From NCBI GenBank assembly GCA_016844745.1, contig JAERMQ010000042.1:1-64000 (forward strand): a stretch of DNA of 64,000 bases, read 5' to 3'. Each line of letters starts with the position of its first letter. Position 1 is the first letter of the stretch. The stretch comes from Ignavibacteria bacterium. GTDB taxonomy: Bacteria; Bacteroidota; Ignavibacteria; Kapaibacteriales; UBA2268. Shown piece after piece: positions 8,937-17,974 of the stretch. A program made the position numbers and the translations under genes. The notes under the pieces were generated by a model. It had not been told where the DNA came from. It ran no database searches and saw only the letters and a list, made by a program, of their open reading frames with translations.

Positions 8937-10175
8937 TCAAAATTGCAAAGTTGCTGTTGATTGAGCTATTTTAACATTTTTATTGTAAACTTTTAAAATG
9001 GAAGATGATTGAACCCTGCTATTAGGTTCAGTTCTATTTTCCAGGGATTTCAATGAAGTACTTTCAGGTATTACTATTTTTTTTGTTTCGGTTTTTGATT
9101 TCACTAATTCTTGTTGCCTATCATTTTGTAATTCCAATGATATATCCTTTTGTGTATTGTCAATTGTTTTCAAATCCAAATTCAGATTTTGATTCAATTG
9201 ACTATTAATTTTTACTGCGTTATCATTGCTATTCAAATTTAAAGCAGTTTGTTCATTTTGCTGTAAAGATTTTAAAGTCTGTAAGTTATTATTCAAATCA
9301 CTCAGCAATGCCTGAGTATTAGTCGTTATTTTAGGATTATTCTTAGAATTGGTATTAGTACTTTTGCTCTTAATAAACGGATTAACCAGATTCATTTTTT
9401 TATTCACTATATCTGTAAACTTAAATTCCTTCTTTTGTTCCTGAACGGCAGATTGAATTTTATTTTCCTGCTTAACATTTTGAGTTTTTTGAGTATTCTG
9501 TTCCTGGTTTGGATTTATGTTTACTTTGTTTTTAGAAATACTTTCTTCGGCATTGTCCACTATTTTCTTTGACATTTCCATAATAGCTTTAGACTGGGCT
9601 TGCTGTGCATGTTGAGCAGCGCTTTGGTCTTGGGGCGATGGGTCAGGTGGGGCAAGAGCGGCACGTTGTACCTGCTGCATTTTTCTTAGAGTTGCTTCAG
9701 GGTCGTCCGGTACTTCACTTGTATCAATCTGAACTTCACCACCGATAGCGTATTGCCGACCGTCAGGTCCGGTTCGATAAGTATAAGTTGGACCGCCTTT
9801 GACGAGTCCGGCAGCAGCAGTCAAATGTGCATTTTCATGGGAACGTACTTTCGAATCAATTTTTTTCAACTCCTCAACCATTTTTTTCTCGGATTCCGAC
9901 ATCTGTTTTTCCACCGGATTTGCTGCTTTTTTTATGTTTACACCTGCTTGAGTGTTATTTTTAAAGGCGTTGATGGTTTTCTTGATTAAATCATAACCGT
10001 TGGTTTCTTCGGTTGACTGGGATTTTTGAAAATTATCGGAAATGCCTGTTGGAGCCAAGGATGATTTATCACTTGTGGCAATCTTCTCATTTGAGGATGT
10101 AAAATTACCAAAACCAACACCGGGAGCATTAGTTGGATTGAATTTAATATTCGATATTTTCGATATTTCTTCCAT
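8937..10175 (-). CDS. SprA-related family putative metalloprotease
   Basis: The conserved block lies at residues about 105-200. HENAH (113-117) sits in the phrase KVRSHENAHLTAAAGLVKGG, followed by YTYRTGPDGRQYAIGGEV and a run ending in AALAPPDPSPQDQSAA. This matches the SprA-related family (PF12118), annotated elsewhere as a putative metalloprotease because of the zincin-like HExxH-type helix. The other 200 C-terminal residues are low-complexity Gln/Asn/Lys/Ser and probably disordered. There is no signal peptide or membrane segment, so export, if any, is by an unknown route. The gene is last in a minus-strand run of envelope genes. The enzymatic activity is a family-level prediction. Confidence 0.75.
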   Translation of the reverse strand: MEEISKISNIKFNPTNAPGVGFGNFTSSNEKIATSDKSSLAPTGISDNFQKSQSTEETNGYDLIKKTINAFKNNTQAGVNIKKAANPVEKQMSESEKKMVEELKKIDSKVRSHENAHLTAAAGLVKGGPTYTYRTGPDGRQYAIGGEVQIDTSEVPDDPEATLRKMQQVQRAALAPPDPSPQDQSAAQHAQQAQSKAIMEMSKKIVDNAEESISKNKVNINPNQEQNTQKTQNVKQENKIQSAVQEQKKEFKFTDIVNKKMNLVNPFIKSKSTNTNSKNNPKITTNTQALLSDLNNNLQTLKSLQQNEQTALNLNSNDNAVKINSQLNQNLNLDLKTIDNTQKDISLELQNDRQQELVKSKTETKKIVIPESTSLKSLENRTEPNSRVQSSSILKVYNKNVKIAQSTATLQF

Positions 10176-10316
10176 TTTTTAAACTATATTTCTTTCCAAT
10201 AAATATATCGTCATATATTTAAAAATCTTTAGTATTAATTTAAGAACCTATTTAAAAAGTTAAGAAGAATGACATTCTTCCATAAATTTAGTTTTTCCAC
10301 AGACCTTTAAAAATGT

Positions 10317-13292
10317 TTATCTTATGATTGAAAATTTTTGGTTCAACATTTTACCACTTTTAAAAAATGCACGAATAAAGTACAATCCTTGCGGTAAATC
10401 ATTAATATCCAATGTAAAATTGACGTTATAAATTGTAAGGGTGTTTTGTAAAGTTTTAACCTCATTGCCAATTGAAGAGAAAATCCTTATATCAAATAAT
10501 TCATTTTCATAATTTTCCGGAATTCCGATTCGAAATTGAAGATTGATTACTTTGGTAGCAGGATTTGGATATAAGGTTATTTGATTTTCCAATTCGCTTT
10601 CTTCAGAAACATTATTAACGCTTTCAATTGATACATCGTCAATAAACCAACCCAAATCATTAGTAAATGGATTAGAACGAAAACGAAATCGCACAAATAC
10701 CGTATCACCTATATTAGCTGTTAATAAATTGGATTCGGGTTTCCAGTCATTTGCATCAAAAATCGAATCACTCCAATATTGATACAGAGACTTATCAAAA
10801 AATCTAAGCATTTGCCAACTTTTTCTGCCATCCTTTGAGAATTCAATAAATCCGGTATCTCTTTTAGCAATAAGTGCAGCATGCCAAAAAGACAACCTTA
10901 ACGGGTCCGAAGTTTTTTGTAAAACCGGAAAAATCATTAACGAATCATAAGCAAGGTTGGCATATTTTCCGATAGAATCTATTTGATTTGCTAAAGAAAA
11001 CGGATTGCTTTTGGCAATGTTACTTTGTTTAAAATTTCCTGAAAGAAAATAGTTTGGTAAAATTGTAGTATCAAAATTTTCATAAAAGTTTGATTTAATT
11101 TCGCCTGTAAATATCAATATTTCATTGCTGTTGTCACTCAATCGAAGCGTTTTAATTCCTGGTACCGAATCAGCTATTGCTTTAGCAGCATATTTGTAAT
11201 AACCGGATTTTTTTTCAGGAATTGTAAATTTTTTAATCTTGCCGGTATCGTTCAAAGTTACTGCAACTGTGCTCGAATACCCGCTGCTGCTTTTTAGTTC
11301 AATAGAAAGTAAATTTGTCAGGGGAGTGCTTCCGTCTGCTCTGTAACTCGGGAGTTTAACTGTTAGTTCTGTTTCATTAGATGAATTTCCTATTGCTGAT
11401 AAGATAATTGGCGCTGCCGGTAGTGCGGCTCCTCCTGAGTAAGCTTTTGCTAATGCAGGACCGCTTGTATCGGTTTTGGTTACTACGGCAAGTACATAAG
11501 AATATAAAGTATGCGGCTGCAAACCGGAATCTTCAAAAGATGAGATATTTGATTCAAATGTCTTAATTAATTTCCCATCCCTGTATAAAATGAAGGAAAA
11601 TTCCGAAAGAGCAAGTGGGTGACCGAATATTCGCGTTGTAGGTGGTTTCCATGATAATTGCAACCGGAATGGGTCATCAGGTATAACAGCAGCAATGAAA
11701 TCCTTCGGTATATCAGGTTTGGAAATATTTATTAATGAGGTATAAACATCGCTGTCATAAATATTTTTGATTGCATTTCGCATATCTATCCTGGATGGGT
11801 ATATCTTGCCATTCAGGAAATCGCAACCACTGTAGTCGCCTGCAAATGAATTTCCGGAAAAAGGATTCAATCTCAGGTCAGACGAAAAATCCGATACACA
11901 GCAGTCCTTCCAGCTTGAACCGCCATCGCTCGAAAAGCTGACATAACAATCTATTAACATATTTGAAGGGTCCCTACGGCTGTCTGAATACATCACGGCT
12001 AAATCGCTATTGGAGCGGTCGATAGCAATCCATTGCCAGAACTGGTCTCCGGTTGTATCGGAATGGAGTATGACAGGGTTACTCCAAGTCGAACCTCCGT
12101 CCGATGAACGGATAAAATAAATGTTCGGACGTTTATCACCGGCATAAGTAAGATAAAGCCAGCCTTTGCGGGTATCTCCATAATCACAAACCATCGACGG
12201 ATATGTTTCCGCCCTGACGACTTCCTTCACAGAGTGCCGCCAGCCTTGACCTGTGAGCAATCTTGTAGTACCGAAAATATTATATCTTGCAATAATTTTA
12301 GGTTGGGAAAATGAAATCCCTCCGTCTGTCGATTTGGCAAAACCAACGCCATGCTCGATTCCATGATTCCATATCACATAAACTTCACCGTTCGGACTGG
12401 TTATTGCCAAGGGAAAGCTTTGCCCATAAGTTGTATCTTCTGAGCTGTGTGGCAGCCGGTAGCTTATATTAACCGGAACGCTCCATGAATCGCCTTTATC
12501 AGTCGATTTGGAAATCACTATTTGAGTGGATGAATCGCGGTTGATTACTCTTTTCCATGGTATATACAAATGTCTGTAATATTTGGATTCGGGGGAATTA
12601 TCAACGGATATATAGTATTTATCCTCGAAGGCGGAATCCAGGGTCTGTACTCCTTTATGATAAATAACCGGGATATGCGCTTTCCAGGTTTTGCCTTCAT
12701 CTGTTGAGCGAGCAAAGAATACTCCATTTTCTCCATTATCTCCGAAAGCTCCATATACTAAATATCCAATGCCATCCCTACTGAATGCTACAGAGGGGTC
12801 ATTCGAAGAACGCCATTTCGGAAATGGTTTTTTCAAATTAATATTTTTCCATGAATTACCATTATCACTCGAAACATAAACGAATGTCGAGGAAGAATCC
12901 CTGTAATCAACAGCCGAAGCAATCAGGTTTGCAGGATTAACCGGGTTAATTGCAATCGAGGATTCATTCTGCATTTGGTAGGTTTCACTTTCAGGTTCGA
13001 TAGTATTTACATCCAGGAAAATTGACGTAGATGATTCGACGGAAAGGGGTATCATCGGCATTTCGGTCTTTATATTTGGAACAGGAGTAGGGTGGGCATA
13101 TTCTGCTAAACGACGGAATGCAGCCTGTGCCTCCAATAATTCCTGGGTTGATTTGGTTTTATCCGAAGCGAATACATATAAAGAATCAATACAAAGGAAA
13201 ATAAAAATTAACTGAAAATTATAAAAGAGAAAACAGCATTGCTTCCAAAGTCCGGAGGATAAAATATTACTCATATTAAATTTAGTTTTCAT
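10317..13292 (-). CDS. Secreted BNR/sialidase-like repeat protein with T9SS C-terminal sorting domain
   Basis: The 991-residue protein has a long hydrophobic N-terminal signal (residues about 20-42). Residues about 95-520 contain repeated Asp-box/BNR-type motifs (SSDNGNSWKNI, STDEGKTWKAH, SSDGGSTWSNP), so this part is a sialidase-like beta-propeller. Two fibronectin type III-like modules span about 545-745, and a jelly-roll-like module (GWFIDDVSIESV near 885) follows. The last 85 residues are a T9SS type A sorting domain: YPNPATKVINLQF, then a strand-rich region ending GLYFIRAFFKSGK. It should cross the inner membrane by Sec and the outer membrane by T9SS. Sialidase catalytic residues are not established, so no enzyme activity is claimed. 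AGG-containing sequence precedes the ATG. Confidence 0.85.
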   Translation of the reverse strand: MKTKFNMSNILSSGLWKQCCFLFYNFQLIFIFLCIDSLYVFASDKTKSTQELLEAQAAFRRLAEYAHPTPVPNIKTEMPMIPLSVESSTSIFLDVNTIEPESETYQMQNESSIAINPVNPANLIASAVDYRDSSSTFVYVSSDNGNSWKNINLKKPFPKWRSSNDPSVAFSRDGIGYLVYGAFGDNGENGVFFARSTDEGKTWKAHIPVIYHKGVQTLDSAFEDKYYISVDNSPESKYYRHLYIPWKRVINRDSSTQIVISKSTDKGDSWSVPVNISYRLPHSSEDTTYGQSFPLAITSPNGEVYVIWNHGIEHGVGFAKSTDGGISFSQPKIIARYNIFGTTRLLTGQGWRHSVKEVVRAETYPSMVCDYGDTRKGWLYLTYAGDKRPNIYFIRSSDGGSTWSNPVILHSDTTGDQFWQWIAIDRSNSDLAVMYSDSRRDPSNMLIDCYVSFSSDGGSSWKDCCVSDFSSDLRLNPFSGNSFAGDYSGCDFLNGKIYPSRIDMRNAIKNIYDSDVYTSLINISKPDIPKDFIAAVIPDDPFRLQLSWKPPTTRIFGHPLALSEFSFILYRDGKLIKTFESNISSFEDSGLQPHTLYSYVLAVVTKTDTSGPALAKAYSGGAALPAAPIILSAIGNSSNETELTVKLPSYRADGSTPLTNLLSIELKSSSGYSSTVAVTLNDTGKIKKFTIPEKKSGYYKYAAKAIADSVPGIKTLRLSDNSNEILIFTGEIKSNFYENFDTTILPNYFLSGNFKQSNIAKSNPFSLANQIDSIGKYANLAYDSLMIFPVLQKTSDPLRLSFWHAALIAKRDTGFIEFSKDGRKSWQMLRFFDKSLYQYWSDSIFDANDWKPESNLLTANIGDTVFVRFRFRSNPFTNDLGWFIDDVSIESVNNVSEESELENQITLYPNPATKVINLQFRIGIPENYENELFDIRIFSSIGNEVKTLQNTLTIYNVNFTLDINDLPQGLYFIRAFFKSGKMLNQKFSIIR

Positions 13293-13362
13293 GAATAAAT
13301 TTCCTCAACTTTTCCTAATTTTAGCTAATAAATTTACACAAAATTTCATTAAAAATCAAATT

Positions 13363-14859
13363 TCATTTATTTTTGATAATTGCCAAACCAACGGATATTT
13401 TTCTAAAAAGACCGGTTTCGCTATGCCTCAAAACATTTCTTCCTCCAATAAACATACCACTTGAGCCACCGCCATCTAAGTTCATAGCATTGAAGCAGCC
13501 GACGCTTTTCATTATATTTGCCAATTCAGCGAGTGATGCCCCGATATTTCCGGGCTTAACTCCATTAGCAGCTATGCCGACCAGATATAATTTCGTCATG
13601 CTTCTATTGGTGCCGATTGCAGTTCTTGGTAATTGCTTATAAATAAACCTTCGTCCTTTTGAACCTTCGTAATATGCTTCGTGTTTTGCCAAACCGTTTC
13701 TAACGAGCCTTGGAGTACCGCTAATCGCATTTAAAAATGGAATTGCATTTACCCTGTTGGTTTTAGCGTGTAAAATAACAGTATCACCGATTGATGGCAT
13801 ATCTATTTGCTTATCATTTGTTCCGATTGTAACAATGAATCCGTCAGCCGGAATTGAAACAGCGCCGGTATCAATACCAATAACAGTGCATTTAATTTCT
13901 TTGTTAATCATAGGAAGTGTCAAGTATTTCAGCGATATTTTTTTCAACGAAAATTCTACTTTATTAGCCAATTCCGATGAGATAATTTCCTTCTTCAGCT
14001 TTTCAATTTCGAATGATATTTCCGTCGAATCAGTGAAAATAGAATCCTGCATGAATTCGTTCACGGCATCATCAATTTTCTTTTTGAGGTTGCTTTCCTC
14101 GATAAAGGGAATTTGTTTGCCTCCAAACCGGTTGTACATAACATTGCCGGAAGTATCACGCCTTCGGTTCACTGTTTCGATTTCAATTGAGTTTCCCTTT
14201 ATTAATGTTAAACTACATGAAAGCTGGAAATTATCGACAAAAATCCTGCTTTTCTTATCAAAAAATCCGCTGCTCCATTCCTTATATTTATTCATCTCGA
14301 CTATTTCGCCATTAACAACGACCGGACCAATTGGATAGTTTTTATATGCCCGCCAAAAATTACCATTGACTGCTCCGGCTATATCAGATTTTTCAGTTTG
14401 GGAAAACCGGGACATCATCTCGGATAATCGCTCCAATTCATTGGATAAATCCTGTCCTTTTATGATTTCCAATGAGTGAGGATTTTTTTCGATGTTCGTC
14501 TCAATAACATGAATTGAATGAAGCCTTCGACCTCGTCCCATAACCTGGTTGTAGTATTTAATACCATCTGCTAATAAAGTATCGAATACAATTTCTGATA
14601 CGTAGGGTTGAAGTTTTTTCTTCTTTTTTGACTTAGTAACTTTGGTTGAAGTTAAAGATTTTGACTTAGTAACTTTTGATTTAGCCTGTGGTTTTGACTT
14701 ACTTATTTTGGATGTAGATTTCGGTTTAGTTTTTTTTATTAGAGTAGTTTTGCCTTTTATACTTTGTTTTTTAGCGCTTTGAATTGGAAATACAAAGACT
14801 ATAAAAAAAGAAATTATTAGAGTCAAAAGTATAAAATTATTAATTGTTCTTTTAAGCAT
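13363..14859 (-). CDS. Phosphodiester glycosidase (NAGPA/DUF2233) domain protein with Lys/Ser/Thr-rich linker
   Basis: The 498-residue protein has an N-terminal signal or anchor (residues about 8-28). A strikingly basic low-complexity linker at about 30-85 is built from KSK/TKSKS-type repeats. The catalytic part ends with the family signature TAIGTNRSMTKLYLVGI, then NLDGGGSSGMFI, typical of the NAGPA domain that in animals uncovers mannose-6-phosphate and in bacteria acts on cell-surface phosphodiester glycans. The intervening 300 residues form a long insertion of unknown fold. It is exported and probably acts on envelope glycans. It lies 30 bases from the histidine kinase upstream and 70 from the BNR protein downstream, so the three may be co-transcribed. 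Confidence 0.8.
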   Translation of the reverse strand: MLKRTINNFILLTLIISFFIVFVFPIQSAKKQSIKGKTTLIKKTKPKSTSKISKSKPQAKSKVTKSKSLTSTKVTKSKKKKKLQPYVSEIVFDTLLADGIKYYNQVMGRGRRLHSIHVIETNIEKNPHSLEIIKGQDLSNELERLSEMMSRFSQTEKSDIAGAVNGNFWRAYKNYPIGPVVVNGEIVEMNKYKEWSSGFFDKKSRIFVDNFQLSCSLTLIKGNSIEIETVNRRRDTSGNVMYNRFGGKQIPFIEESNLKKKIDDAVNEFMQDSIFTDSTEISFEIEKLKKEIISSELANKVEFSLKKISLKYLTLPMINKEIKCTVIGIDTGAVSIPADGFIVTIGTNDKQIDMPSIGDTVILHAKTNRVNAIPFLNAISGTPRLVRNGLAKHEAYYEGSKGRRFIYKQLPRTAIGTNRSMTKLYLVGIAANGVKPGNIGASLAELANIMKSVGCFNAMNLDGGGSSGMFIGGRNVLRHSETGLFRKISVGLAIIKNK

Positions 14860-14889
14860 AAATAATCTGAAAAATTATAAAAATAAATA

Positions 14890-16155
14890 TTACGAAGCTT
14901 GAAATTTATAAATCAGAGGAAGCTCTATATTAAATGTTGTTCCTTTGCCTATCCCCGTTTCTTTGACGAAAATCTTCCCGCCATGATATTCTTCGATTAT
15001 TCTTTTGCAAAGACTCAAACCTAATCCCCAGCCACGTTTCTTGGTTGTGTAGCCGGCATTGAATATCTGTCTTTTTTGTTTGTTCGTCATGCCTTTTCCA
15101 GTATCCGTAACGCTGATAATAATTTTCTTTCCCTGAGTCCGAAGAGCAATTGTCACTTTGCCGCGTTTATCATCGATTGCTTCAGCAGCGTTCTTGATAA
15201 GGTTCTCGATTACCCATTGGAACAAATCGCTATTTAATTCAGTTAAAATATTTTCTTTAAAATTACGGACGACTTCAACCTTTTTACCTAAATGAGGCAA
15301 TCTTCTTTCGAAATACAGGCAAGTAATTTCAAGAATTTCTGAAAGATTTTCGATTTTCTTCTCGGGCATGGAGCCGATTTTCGAAAACCTCGTCGCAATC
15401 GTATTTAGCCTGTTAATATCATTTTGCATTTCAAGTGTCAAATCTTCGATTGATTCAGGCTTCCCTTTATTTAGTTTGATAATTTCGAGCCATGCCAATA
15501 AACTTGAAAGCGGAGTACCTAATTGATGAGCGGCTTCCTTAGCCATGCCAACCATTAATTTGGATTCTTCGCTTTTACGGATATTATTGAATGCAACATA
15601 ACCAATAATAATAAATGCTCCAATAATTGCAATACCGATTAGAGGAAATAATCTCAGGGTATCGACTAAAGCCGAATGAGTGTAATAGAATTTCTGGAGT
15701 ACCTTGCCATCGGCTTCTTTGATTATTATAGGAGGATACGAATTACCCATTTTTTTAACATATTCCTGAACTATTTCCTTCTGTTTTTCTTGTGACAGAG
15801 ATGTATCGATTTGGATATTCAGTGAATATTCCTGATAAGGAGCATTTGGGACATCGAATTCATCAGTACTGATAAATGGAAATGTAATTGTCGGTGTAAT
15901 TTCTTTAAGAAAAAAATCATAATCTTCGAAGTTTGCTTCAGGATTAGAATAATGCCGGTAAATTTCAGCATAGAAGTTGATTATTCTCTGTTCACGGTTT
16001 ATTAGTTCATCAACGAGCGATTGAGTAAAGAAAACAACTGCTACAACGATGCTAAGCGCCACCATTGCCAAAAATAGCTTGATTTGCCACTTGGATAAAG
16101 TAGAAGTAAAGAATTTCTCGAATATTTTATTGACAAATCTCATAATTTCTATCAT
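14890..16155 (-). CDS. Membrane sensor histidine kinase, no adjacent response regulator
   Basis: There are two membrane segments, about residues 25-50 and 170-192, with a periplasmic sensor of about 120 residues between them. The dimerisation helix carries the phospho-acceptor His at about residue 210 in EAAHQLGTPLSSLLAW. The ATPase domain has the N box NLIKNAAEAI, the G1 box DTGKGMT and the G2 box GWGLGLSLCKRII. The HQLGTP form of the H box is common in Bacteroidota kinases. No receiver-domain gene lies nearby, so the partner must be elsewhere. ATG at 16155 and ATG at 16143 are both possible starts. The sensed signal is unknown. Confidence 0.9.
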   Translation of the reverse strand: MIEIMRFVNKIFEKFFTSTLSKWQIKLFLAMVALSIVVAVVFFTQSLVDELINREQRIINFYAEIYRHYSNPEANFEDYDFFLKEITPTITFPFISTDEFDVPNAPYQEYSLNIQIDTSLSQEKQKEIVQEYVKKMGNSYPPIIIKEADGKVLQKFYYTHSALVDTLRLFPLIGIAIIGAFIIIGYVAFNNIRKSEESKLMVGMAKEAAHQLGTPLSSLLAWLEIIKLNKGKPESIEDLTLEMQNDINRLNTIATRFSKIGSMPEKKIENLSEILEITCLYFERRLPHLGKKVEVVRNFKENILTELNSDLFQWVIENLIKNAAEAIDDKRGKVTIALRTQGKKIIISVTDTGKGMTNKQKRQIFNAGYTTKKRGWGLGLSLCKRIIEEYHGGKIFVKETGIGKGTTFNIELPLIYKFQAS

Positions 16156-16167
16156 AAAAAAATTATT

Positions 16168-16364
16168 TGAATGTCATTCTGAACGAAGTGAAGAATCTTA
16201 TCGTTGAGTAATGTTATCCTTAATATAGACACGGTTTTTATTTACAAAAATGTTAGACATCAAATAGTTATTCAATTTTTTGATTATTTATTCCAATCTT
16301 TCACTTAAAAAACGACATTAATCTTAAATTTAAGAAGATTCTTCACTTCGTTCAGAATGACATT
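16168..16364. repeat. Split REP-like element (family B) with a long interior
   Basis: The left arm GAATGTCATTCTGAACGAAG (from 16168) and the right arm CTTCGTTCAGAATGACATT (to 16364) are the ends of a family-B palindrome. Here they are separated by about 130 bases of unique AT-rich sequence instead of the usual 30. It fills the space between hisS and the histidine kinase. Confidence 0.75.
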
Positions 16365-16377
16365 TTCCTTAATAATA

Positions 16378-17634
16378 CTAAAAAATATTAAATTCATATT
16401 CCATAATTCTATCCAATTCACATTCGACTTGTTCGCCATTCGACATATTTTTAATCATATAATTTCCGCTTAATACTTCATTTTCTCCAATGATAACAGT
16501 ATATTTTGCTCCTAACCTGTTCGCTTCGCGCATCTGTGATTTCACAGAGCGCCTGTTAAGGTCGGTTGTGATTTTCAAATTTCTGCCCCTCAATTTATTG
16601 GCAAGTATCTGGGCAAATTGGGATTGAGCATGAGTATGAGTTACAATGTAAACATCGGTTTTGTTTGTTGCTTGCTTCTCGGTTTGATTATTCTCCAAAA
16701 TCAGCAGCATACGCTCAACTCCCAGGGCAAAACCTATTGCCGGTGTGGGTTTACCGCCAAGCTGGGAAAATAATCCGTTATATCGACCACCTCCTCCGAA
16801 GGAATCCTGGGCGCCAAGGCTCGAATGTTGAAATTCGAAAACGGTATGGTTATAATAATCGAGTCCGCGAACGAGTCTGGGAGAGATTTCATAATCTATG
16901 CTGCTTGCATCGAGATTTGATAATACGGAATCGAAATGATTTTTGCTTTCCGGGTTGAGACATTCGATTATTTGAGGAGCGGATGCAATCACATATCGGT
17001 CTTGCTCATCTTTGGAATCGAGTATCCGAAGGGGATTATTCTCAAGTCTGAAGAGGCTATCCTCTGATAATTTAGATTTGACCGAAGTAAAATATTTAAT
17101 TAATACATTTCTATATGCCAGGCGGTTTTCATCGCTGCCTAATGAATTGATTAACAATTTGTAATTACCGATGCCGCTTGATTTAAATAATTGATGAGCT
17201 AAAAATATTACTTCCGCATCGCTTTCAGGATTGGGTGAACCAATGCATTCGGCGCCATATTGATAAAACTGACGGAATCTCCCTTTTTGAGGTCTTTCAT
17301 ACCTGAACAGAGGTCCGAAATACCAGATTCTCAGTGATGTTCCTGCATCCAATAATGAATTCTGAAGTATAGAGCGGGCAATAGCTGCCGTCATTTCAGG
17401 TCTCAGGGTTAGCGATTCGCCGCTTCTATCGGTGAATGTGTACATTTCCTTATTAACGATATCTGTTGTTTCTCCGATTGAGCGCGAGAATACCTCGGTT
17501 TTTTCGAAAATCGGTGTTCTTAACTCTTCATAACCAAATAATGTTGATATATTTCTGAATACGTCTTCAATTAAATGCCAGTTACTTATTGCATCCGGCA
17601 AAATGTCCTTTGTTCCTCTGACTGATTGTATCAT
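16378..17634 (-). CDS. hisS: Histidine--tRNA ligase
   Basis: This 418-residue class II synthetase charges tRNA-His in the cytoplasm. The start MIQSVRGTKDILPD is typical. Motif 2 is seen as RIWYFGPLFRYERPQKGRFR near residue 100, the HisA motif as LVRGLDYYNHTVFEF near 257, and the HisB/motif 3 region as SFGGGGRYNGL and ALGVERML. A C-terminal anticodon-binding domain of about 90 residues follows. Length is normal. An unrelated 340-base spacer with a G-rich hairpin lies upstream and a split repeat lies downstream, so it is probably transcribed alone or as the head of the run toward the histidine kinase. Confidence 0.98.
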   Translation of the reverse strand: MIQSVRGTKDILPDAISNWHLIEDVFRNISTLFGYEELRTPIFEKTEVFSRSIGETTDIVNKEMYTFTDRSGESLTLRPEMTAAIARSILQNSLLDAGTSLRIWYFGPLFRYERPQKGRFRQFYQYGAECIGSPNPESDAEVIFLAHQLFKSSGIGNYKLLINSLGSDENRLAYRNVLIKYFTSVKSKLSEDSLFRLENNPLRILDSKDEQDRYVIASAPQIIECLNPESKNHFDSVLSNLDASSIDYEISPRLVRGLDYYNHTVFEFQHSSLGAQDSFGGGGRYNGLFSQLGGKPTPAIGFALGVERMLLILENNQTEKQATNKTDVYIVTHTHAQSQFAQILANKLRGRNLKITTDLNRRSVKSQMREANRLGAKYTVIIGENEVLSGNYMIKNMSNGEQVECELDRIMEYEFNIF

Positions 17635-17780
17635 ATTCCAAAATTATATTTGTAATTCTTATAAAATTATTGTTGTTTTAACTTAACGTTAACGAAAAAA
17701 CGGTCATTAAATTGTCGAATTAGTGTATGAGAAGTCATTACTAAGGCTAAGACAAATAAATGACACCTTATTTAACTTAA

Positions 17781-17879
17781 TGAAGAACCCCTCCCTAACC
17801 CTCCCCAAAGGGGAGGGAATTTTAACTGCTATATTTATCAATTCCCTCCCCTTCGGGAGGGTTAGGGAGGGGTTCTTCA
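17781..17879. repeat. G-rich hairpin repeat (family A), CCCTCCCC variant
   Basis: The arms at 17781-17820 and 17841-17879 pair almost throughout (GAAGAACCCCTCCCTAACCC with GGGTTAGGGAGGGGTTCTTC). The loop is about 20 AT-rich bases. It occupies the 340-base gap between the giant VWA-WD40 gene and hisS. Reading frames that run through it on both strands are products of the palindrome. Confidence 0.9.
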
Positions 17880-17974
17880 ACCCTTTTGCTTTCAATTTTA
17901 ATTTAACATTAATAACAACCTTTTATAGTTGAAAGATTGAATTGTTTGGGACTTCATTATGCTTCATGTTAAAT

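Noticed and set aside
10317-13292. Active sialidase
   Set aside because: BNR/Asp-box motifs fit the fold, but the catalytic Arg triad and Tyr/Glu pair were not identified, so only the fold is claimed.
17707-17932. Two opposed reading frames around 17.8 kb
   Set aside because: Both read the same family-A palindrome, giving Pro/Leu-rich mirror-like sequence. No independent evidence of coding.
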